Source: Homalodisca vitripennis (lineage: Eukaryota; Arthropoda; Insecta; Hemiptera; Cicadellidae). Taken from it: a DNA stretch of 64,000 bases. The notes beneath the pieces were generated by a model. It saw only the letters and a program-made list of their open reading frames with translations. It was not told the origin of the DNA and searched no databases. Shown here one piece after another: positions 57,653 through 64,000 of this stretch. Position 1 is the first letter of the stretch; each line of letters opens with the position of its first letter. The stretch spans positions 124,001 to 188,000 of the forward strand of contig NW_025776245.1 of NCBI RefSeq assembly GCF_021130785.1. The letters run 5' to 3'. A program made the translations under genes and the position numbers.

Positions 57653-60636
57653 TTAGTGAGCATTAAGAATTACTTGATAATACTCCCTATCTACTATAGG
57701 CATAAATCTTTCCATTCTTTTTAAATCCCTCTTCTTTTCTGGCTTCAGCTTTATAATGCCTTGTACTGTTCCAGGTTCTTCATAGCTTATATATTCTGTT
57801 AATCTTTCTGAAGTCTTTCTTCTTTTTGATGTTCTCATAGTTGGTTTAATGTTGACATGCTTCATTTCTTGCCCATGTAATTCATTATACTCAACCAATC
57901 CAAAGACTTGGGATAGTTTTAGTGAACTTATAAGTGTAAAGGGTATCAGTTTCATATTGAGCTCTTTACTGGATGCTGCAAAGTCCAAAAAGTCATTTTC
58001 TGTCATCTGCAAAACAACATAAGGATTTTTCCGGTTAACAATTTTCAAAATTCTCATCAGACTTACAGGCGAGAAAAACTCAGTACCACTAAACGCTTTT
58101 TCAATGTGGCTGTGAATGTTGTCTACTTCTTGGACAGCTCCATGACCAGGTGTTGAATAATTCATTGTAATCGATGTGAGTTGAGGATTGTTTTTAAGAA
58201 TCAGCATCATAGCCCCCGTCATCATTTGATTTCTGTTTTGAGGAACACATGAGTCACTCCAAGTTATCAAGTTGTCGGTTTCTGGAAAATCTAGCAAAAC
58301 TTTCTTCACAATTTTATATACAGCGCTGGCAATATCATTGCCTGTACGACCACCTGTTACCTCTGTCCACAGAGCACAGTAAACTTTCTTACCATTTTTT
58401 GTTTTCAAATGGGCAGTTAAGTTGTAAACATTTAATTTACTAAAGTAAAAAAAACTGCTAATCTCAGCTCTTGGGCAAGTAATTACATTTTGTAAGTCAA
58501 AACTTAATACAGTAGCATCAGAGTTTTCACGATCTTTATGTCTTGCTTCTCGCATAGCATTTTTCTCTGCTACATGAAGTTGGTATTTTTCTGAATCTGC
58601 AGGCAACTTCTCTTTAAGACTCACCTTGTGCTCTTCACACGTGTCACAGCGATCACTTTTTGGAAAATGGAAATCCATGTTAAATTCTGTTAAGAATATT
58701 CTCCTATACATACTCTCTTTAATAATAGTATCAGGATGTTTTTCAACAAAAAGAGAATACATCTTAGAAATATTTAATGAACTGTCTAAATACTGTTTAG
58801 AGGAATTCTTTCTGCAGTAATGTGATTCCACAACTGGGAAGGATTTTATATGTATCCTGACATCATTTTTAGCGTAAGCAGGAATCACAGTACTTTTGTT
58901 ATGTCCTCTTTGGTCATTTTTTGGTAGGTCAGTCTCAGGGTCTTTCTTAAGATGGACATTATAAATTGGTTTCTGAGAAATGCTTAAAGTGCTTAAAAAG
59001 AAGGTTTTACAAACCTGGATTCTTTCATTGTTAATATTAAAATAGTATCGAAAAGAAAACTGACGTCTTGATACAGAGTTTTCAACACCTTTATTTTGTT
59101 TTCTGGCTGTTAGCGATCTTTCAGTAAGATTTTTTAAGAACATGTACTTCTCATTTTGCGTCTTTAAAGTATAAAAAGCCTTAAATACTGCCTGTCTTTC
59201 ATCGCAAGTAATCTTCTTATTGCAAAAGAATTTGCAATTGTTTAGGCAGTCTTTTTTTGTTTTAATTTCTTTCTTATGAATTAGTTTACCTTTTTTGATT
59301 GATATATTCTTCCCCTGCCTGGTGTTTTCTTTTCCTTTGGTTTATTTTCCAGTTATCTGGAGTTTGTAATCTTTTCCTAGGCTTCTTCTGGACAGGCAAG
59401 CTGTCAATATCATCTGGAGTGCCTTCAGTGATTGTCTGTTGAATTTGTTCGTCCTCAGGAGTAGGGTGAGGAGACTTGTCCGGAGTAAATACCAAAGTTT
59501 GTACTGATTCATTAGAAGAAAGTTCTGTGACAAAATCACCTTCATTAATGCTTTGTGTATCTTCTTCAATAATTGTAACTACAGTTCCATCTAGTACATT
59601 TAAAAAGTCTTCTTGCACTTCGTCACAGTTTTGATTTGCTGTTATGACTATAAAAATGTTCCCTTCATCACTAAAAAGTTGCCTATCATGGTTGTCCTCA
59701 GCGAGTTGGTCATGACTGTCCTCAGCGAGTTGATCATGGTTGTCCTCAGCCAGTTGGTCATAGTAATTATCCTTTGTGGTTTCATCATGGTTGTTGTCTG
59801 TGATTTTCATCATGATTGTCCTCTATGATGTCATGGTTATCCTCTGCGGTTTCTTCATGGATGTCCTCCATATATTGCTCAAGGTTATTGTGTGCACCAT
59901 AATTACTGGAATAAAGAACACAGATTAGATTAGGTAGATTATAAATACAACCTAGGTAGGTAGGTTATTGCGTAGAACATGAAAATGCAAATACGTACTT
60001 ATTCTTTACAAATAGCCTATCTATATTTAGGTAGTTATTGGTTATCTCAATAGGAGTTAATAATTAATTTGTACTGAATTTGGACTGTTTGTGTAATTTC
60101 ATGAAAATTATTGAAATCCTATATTAACACGACTTACATTTCTGAGTTACTTGGATCTAGTATGTTTACACATTCAGTGGGATATTCTTCTACTTGTTCA
60201 TCTTGGATGTCATCTCCTTGTTCATTGGGATCACCCTTTGTAGGAACATAGTTGTTGTTTACACATTGATCAAGATTGCTCTCTGAACCAGCATTGCTAA
60301 AATCAAAGAAAAAATTCAGAACATACATGAATAAAACTAATGGAATTATAACCAAATGAAAACACTATAGACTTTAATAGAAATTTTGATTGATAAAATC
60401 ATAGCTATTTGAATAAAATACACAAATTTAGCATTCAATTTGGATTCTGGTATATAGCCATTTACCAGTTTTAATGTTGTTTTATCTATGTTAATGGTTT
60501 AGAGCAAAACATCAGTATGGGTTATTTTAGGTTAGATTTCTTACCTGTCAGAAGTGAAACTCTGATTTCTTGGAGCACACTGATCTTCACTATCATCTAG
60601 TGCCTCTAATATTTCACTATCGTTTATGGAACTCAT
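57653..60636 (-). CDS. Sola-like transposase, three exons, ~830 aa
   Basis: Exon 1 60545-60636 (MSSINDSEILEALDDSEDQC), exon 2 60138-60296 (acidic), exon 3 57653-59905. All junctions are GT-AG and keep phase. Exon 3 begins with an acidic region containing a three-fold DQLAEDNHD-type repeat, then a basic patch, then the Cys cluster CLNNCKFFC, FRYYFNINNERIQVCKTFFL and RIHIKSFPVVESHYCRK. The knuckle CDTC follows. The core is LSFDLQNV, TWSDSCVPQNRN and TPGHGAVQEVD, i.e. D216, D297 and D341 counted from the Met at 59143. Two single-base shifts break exon 3, at an A-run near 59295 and near 59808, and may be sequencing errors. Only the last 496 codons form one open frame. Otherwise this looks functional. 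Confidence 0.85.
59688..59772 (-). repeat. 30-bp coding minisatellite
   Basis: Three near-identical 30-bp units (GTCCTCAGCGAGTTGGTCAT) encode DQLAEDNHD-type acidic decapeptides in the N-terminal region of the transposase gene. Confidence 0.85.
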
Positions 60637-61219
60637 ATTAGTTATAAAACATCCCAATAAATAATATTACAGTTTCTAGGAAAACCGCAAGCAAAATAAC
60701 CTTAATACATTGAATCAGGCTTTTACATCAGCTGATAGAACCTTACTGCATTGAAAAAGATAATTCATTTAAATAACATGGTTCCATCTGCAAATGGAAC
60801 CTTATTGAACTAAAACTATTTGTTTTTGGGACCAATATGGTTGTAAGTTGCAGTTAGAACCTTCTTCAATTGTAAAAGAGTGACTTTAGCAGATAGAACT
60901 ATCTTATTTTGCTTATTATTAAATTATCAGCTGACATAAACCAAAACAGATGTTTAGAATACATTCAGTTTGTCAGTTAGAACCTTATTACACCAAAACC
61001 TCATTTTATGAAAAAATGTCAGTTAGAACCCTTTTATTCTAAACCCACGATAGATCATCAACAATGGAATTTTCAATACCATAATGTGTTTTTAATGGTG
61101 AAAACTATTTATTATGTTAATGGAGATTAAAAAAAAACAAGGTGTTTATTATAAAAAATCAGTTTTTTTATTAAACGCTATTTTACAACTAAGCTTTTTT
61201 GTTTTATCTACTGCTTAAA

Positions 61220-62351
61220 CTATTTAAATTTTTCATAGAGTTCTTGGATCTGATTGACAGTATTTTTCAACATTCCAAATGTCTATTAGAGACAGGGTGT
61301 GGAGGCACATCAATTTTGCATAAAATGTCATTTGGTTGTAGAGTCTGAATGTCAGCTTCTGTTGGCAAAAAGAACTTGGTACCAGTTGTATGCATAAAAT
61401 TGACGGAGAGGAAGTTCTCATCTCGTCTCTCGACAACACCTGCAACAATTATCATTTATGAAGGCTTCATTTTTATAGGTACAAATTAACACTTTAATTG
61501 TTTCCAAGAAGATGTTGAAAGCTAACCCACAGCATGCGTTGGATTTAAATTATTACAACCAACAAAATGGCCCAATATGGTTTCATTGCTGGCCTAAATG
61601 TTTAACAATGAACACTTCAGGCTATGCACTGAAGTAAAAAGCTTCTACAACCTACCTGGATACCAGCCATCGTAGATCACAATAACCCAGTCACCCTCTT
61701 CCACATCATCTGAGTTGCCACAAACAGGAGTATCTGAAGCGAGGACATCATACTGTTGTGGAGCAGTTTCATCTATATCCTAAAGCAAGGATGGCCATGC
61801 TACATCTTCTGATGAGGTATACACATCAGTATATTTCAATCTATGCTTTGCTTTAGCTTCTAAATCTCTTAATTTATTTTCTTCGATACAGATGTTCTCT
61901 GAGCATAAACATGTGTTTCATCAGGACATATATTTTTCTCAAGAAAAATTTTCTTTCCTAATCCTTGTCTTTCATTATCATTTAGAAATTTTCTTATGAC
62001 GGCTAACTTTTTAGAAGGACTATAAGGCAGTGATTGTTTAAGTTTTTGCACGGCCTTTTTTTAATGTGTTTGTACATGGATATGTACCAAATCTACAAGG
62101 ATTTTTCAACAGTTGGTGTTCCCAGTTTAGACTGTTTTTCTCTCTCTCTTGCTGCTCTCTTTCGAAGTCGCTCCTTTTTATCTGTCTGCTTTCAATAAAT
62201 TTGGATCAGAGAGTCTTTCTTCCTTCTTTACACTTCTTCTGGCTTTGTTTCTTTCTCTGTCCTTTCGTAAATGTTCTTCCCAAGCTTCAGGATCATCAGA
62301 CTTTTTCTTCGCACGACATTTGGCCATCCGATTTTGGTTTATAGGCACCAT
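61220..62351 (-). pseudogene. Internally deleted gene of a second transposase-like family
   Basis: The N-terminal block from 62351 (MAKCRAKKKSDDPEAWEEHL and RKDRERNKARRSVKKEE) is a strongly basic region of a kind I associate with a large transposase-like family in insects and cnidarians. It is followed in other frames by KERLRKRAARE, KKAVQKLKQSLPYSPSKKLA and RKFLNDNERQGLGKKIFLEK (to about 61870). It then jumps to the family C-terminus: DDVEEGDWVIVIYDGWYPG, intron 61440-61655 (GT-AG, phase kept), VVERRDENFLSVNFMH, then LQPNDILCKIDVPPHPV. It ends LKNTVNQIQELYEKFK at 61220. The whole catalytic middle is absent. I do not know a formal family name. Confidence 0.65.
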
Positions 62352-62712
62352 AATCTAAAAGCACTCAATTTAATATCAGCTCAAGCTTGAATTGAAAAAA
62401 CGTTCTTTATATGTGAGAAATATTTGTAATTTGTCTTGTTAATGGCTACTCTGTAATAATATTTGTGTAGTCTACCTCAAATTTAGGCCTAATATGTGTA
62501 GTGTTTCTTTAAAAATGTTTTGGCTGATTTAAAAAGTTTATAAAAACTGATAATATCTTTAATTGGTTTAATTTTTTTGTTCATCTAGGCCACTCTTTGC
62601 ATTCACAGTTATTCATGCTATGTACATAACCTCAAAACAAATTGTTATTAATATTTGGGGACCTAAAATAACCAATTCCTTATATTATCAGACATTTGTC
62701 CCATCCGTTCCA

Positions 62713-64000
62713 CCAAAAAACTGCAAAAATTAATTCCTAAAATTGTAAAAAATATATAAATTAAAAAGGGGTTCACTTAACCTTACTTTCCCAAAATAGG
62801 AATTTTGTGACATTACTGCAATAAACTCAACTTTATTAACTTTTTTGTAACCGATGGGACAACTAGAATAGTAATTTTGTAGTATGAATTAGTATAATAA
62901 TACAACTCACCTTCAAGTCTCAAACATATGTATGTTTTTTATGTTTATATGTTTACATTTTTTATACCTTCAACGGACGAAAAAAGGCTAAAAGTTGAAA
63001 CAAATTATTTTATTTGACATATTATGCAATCATAAATGTTTTGGACGGATCTTTTCAATTGATTCGTAAGTGGTGGCTTTAAAGTGATCTTAATAGTATT
63101 CTAAATTAAAAATAAATAAATTATAGATATTTATATTGATGTAGTTTGTTTCCAAACATTACAAATTGAGCTGAAACCTGATTGAATAGAAATATTTAAT
63201 AATTAAAACAAGTTACTATACCTGTATAAAAGGAATCCTTTTTCATTTATTAAAAATTTGCAAGAAAGGATCTATAGCTTTATGTATTCTTTGGTCTGTT
63301 TCAAGTGAATGATAAAAAGACCATACAAAGTGTTAAGTTGTTATATTGGAGTCGCCAAACTCGTGACCGCTTGTAACAGAATTGTATTGACTCGTATTGT
63401 TTAACTGTGAAATGGTGTGTTCATTCAATTGCCATACATTGGATTGCCAATGTACGAGATGTGGTAACATTTCACTGTCACGATGTACAACTGCGTGTTA
63501 TATCCGATGTCTTCTTATGTCTCGATACGTCTGCTTCCTGTAACACTAACTGATAAAATTGGTTCCTTATGATATCCTCCAGTTTGGGGATTGTTTTTGA
63601 TTTATCGGATTTATCTAATTAAGGTATATTACTAGAGTATTTTTTATAATAGATATTACTTATGTAGAAATATGTTTAAATTTGGTACAATTTTGTAAAT
63701 CTGCATTTAGTACCTCTATATGCTCAATTTATCTATAGCCTTTATGTGTATTACGACCAAGGGCAATCAGATATCATTGAGCTGACTGTATCGCCTGTGC
63801 CAAATACGTTGCGCGTATATGACAGTTGACCCGTGCATATTCATAGCGTATTCCAGAAGTGGTGTGATGACGTTGTCACCAGTCCAATCACGTGGTCAGC
63901 CTCTCCAGGGAACCAGTTTAATTGAGTCTCAATATCATCGTCGATCACACCTTCAACGTTGAAATTCCAAAAAATGCTTTTGGGGTTATTTTTTAATTGC
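62713..64000. other. Gene-free AT-rich interval to window end
   Basis: No supported gene. One GATGGGAC unit at 62852 matches the subterminal motif of the preceding element. The last 300 bp are less AT-rich but show no recognisable ORF. Confidence 0.55.

Larger units (their letters stand above)
56976..61049 (-). mobile_element. Complete Sola-like transposon, 4.07 kb, TSD ATAG
   Basis: The TIR CGTGGGTTTAGAATAAAAGG at 56976 is matched by its inverse ending at 61049; after 22 bp the match becomes imperfect. ATAG lies directly outside both ends (56972-56975 and 61050-61053), a 4-bp target duplication like that of the element at 14222-17142. One three-exon gene occupies the interior. A CAGTTAGAACCTTATT-like unit recurs about ten times in the subterminal regions: left at about 57189, 57246, 57308 and 57380; right at about 60735, 60797, 60851, 60889, 60973 and 61018. 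All units are on the same strand. Confidence 0.9.
56551..62712 (-). mobile_element. Remains of a second transposase-like element (host of a nested insert)
   Basis: Possible ends TGGAACAGATGGGACAG (56551 on) and the inverse TGTCCCATCCGTTCCA (62697-62712). GATGGGAC-type units recur inside the left end at about 56557, 56745, 56920 and 56942, and another lies at 62852. The remaining coding region is at 61220-62351. A complete 4.07-kb Sola-like element (56976-61049) is inserted near its 3' end. The exact borders and TSD are not established. Confidence 0.5.

Noticed and set aside
59286..59813. Separate acidic protein gene next to the 496-aa ORF
   Set aside because: The two frames join through a one-base shift at an A-run, and relatives carry the acidic N-terminus and Cys cluster in one protein.
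1..64000. Bacterial symbiont or contaminant origin
   Set aside because: Spliceosomal introns, LINE tails with TSDs, TA microsatellites and eukaryotic transposon families throughout.

Overview
The window looks like a piece of an AT-rich arthropod nuclear genome, most likely an insect and probably a hemipteran. The reasons are GT-AG introns in the mobile-element genes, HARBI1-, Tc1/mariner-, hAT- and LINE-type elements of insect character, a tRNA-derived SINE head, long AT-rich gene-free stretches and many short-period satellites. I find no convincing host gene; essentially all recognisable coding sequence belongs to transposable elements. Many ORFs are broken by 1-base shifts at homopolymers, so some damage may be long-read sequencing error rather than decay.

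Layout. 1-4.4 kb: a complete PIF/Harbinger transposon (998-4136) with a HARBI1-like transposase and an antisense MADF-domain partner gene. 5.7-9.3 kb: a 0.54-kb tandem duplication running into a Tc1/mariner-type element with terminal inverted repeats (TIRs) of about 560 bp. 9.3-11.8 kb: a decayed non-coding repeat array ending in a strong hairpin. 11.8-13.0 kb: a truncated second Tc1/mariner-like element. 14.2-17.1 kb: a complete transposon with perfect TIRs, a 4-bp target-site duplication (TSD) AACT and one intact 577-aa transposase-like gene. 19.3-19.9 kb: a 69-bp minisatellite. 20.6-26.0 kb: two more members of that family, one apparently split by a 2.5-kb inversion. 27.1-27.6 kb: a 113-bp minisatellite. 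29.3-31.4 and 35.5-38.6 kb: two decayed members, the second carrying two LINE inserts; between them lies a large inverted repeat with a TTAA-flanked element in one arm. 39.4-46.7 kb: GC-richer wreckage of R2-like retrotransposons invaded by a LINE whose ORF1 carries FLYWCH and SGNH-esterase domains. 47 kb: a tRNA-related SINE. 50.6-55.7 kb: another family member interrupted by a TIR element and abutted by an hAT element. 56.5-62.7 kb: a nested pair, a 4.07-kb family member (TSD ATAG) inside the remains of a different element.

The main theme is a recurrent family of 'C-x-C / F-D / D-x-C-x-x-x-N-K-N / G-H-x5-D' proteins. At least six separate lineages or copies are present, plus one related family. 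The conserved D-D-D pattern, the TIRs and the 4-bp TSDs on two complete elements indicate cut-and-paste transposons. From memory the proteins resemble those annotated as DUF7869 in arthropods, and the 4-bp TSD recalls the Sola superfamily; both names are tentative. Below they are called Sola-like. Each lineage has its own TIR and its own set of short repeated subterminal motifs, likely transposase-binding sites.
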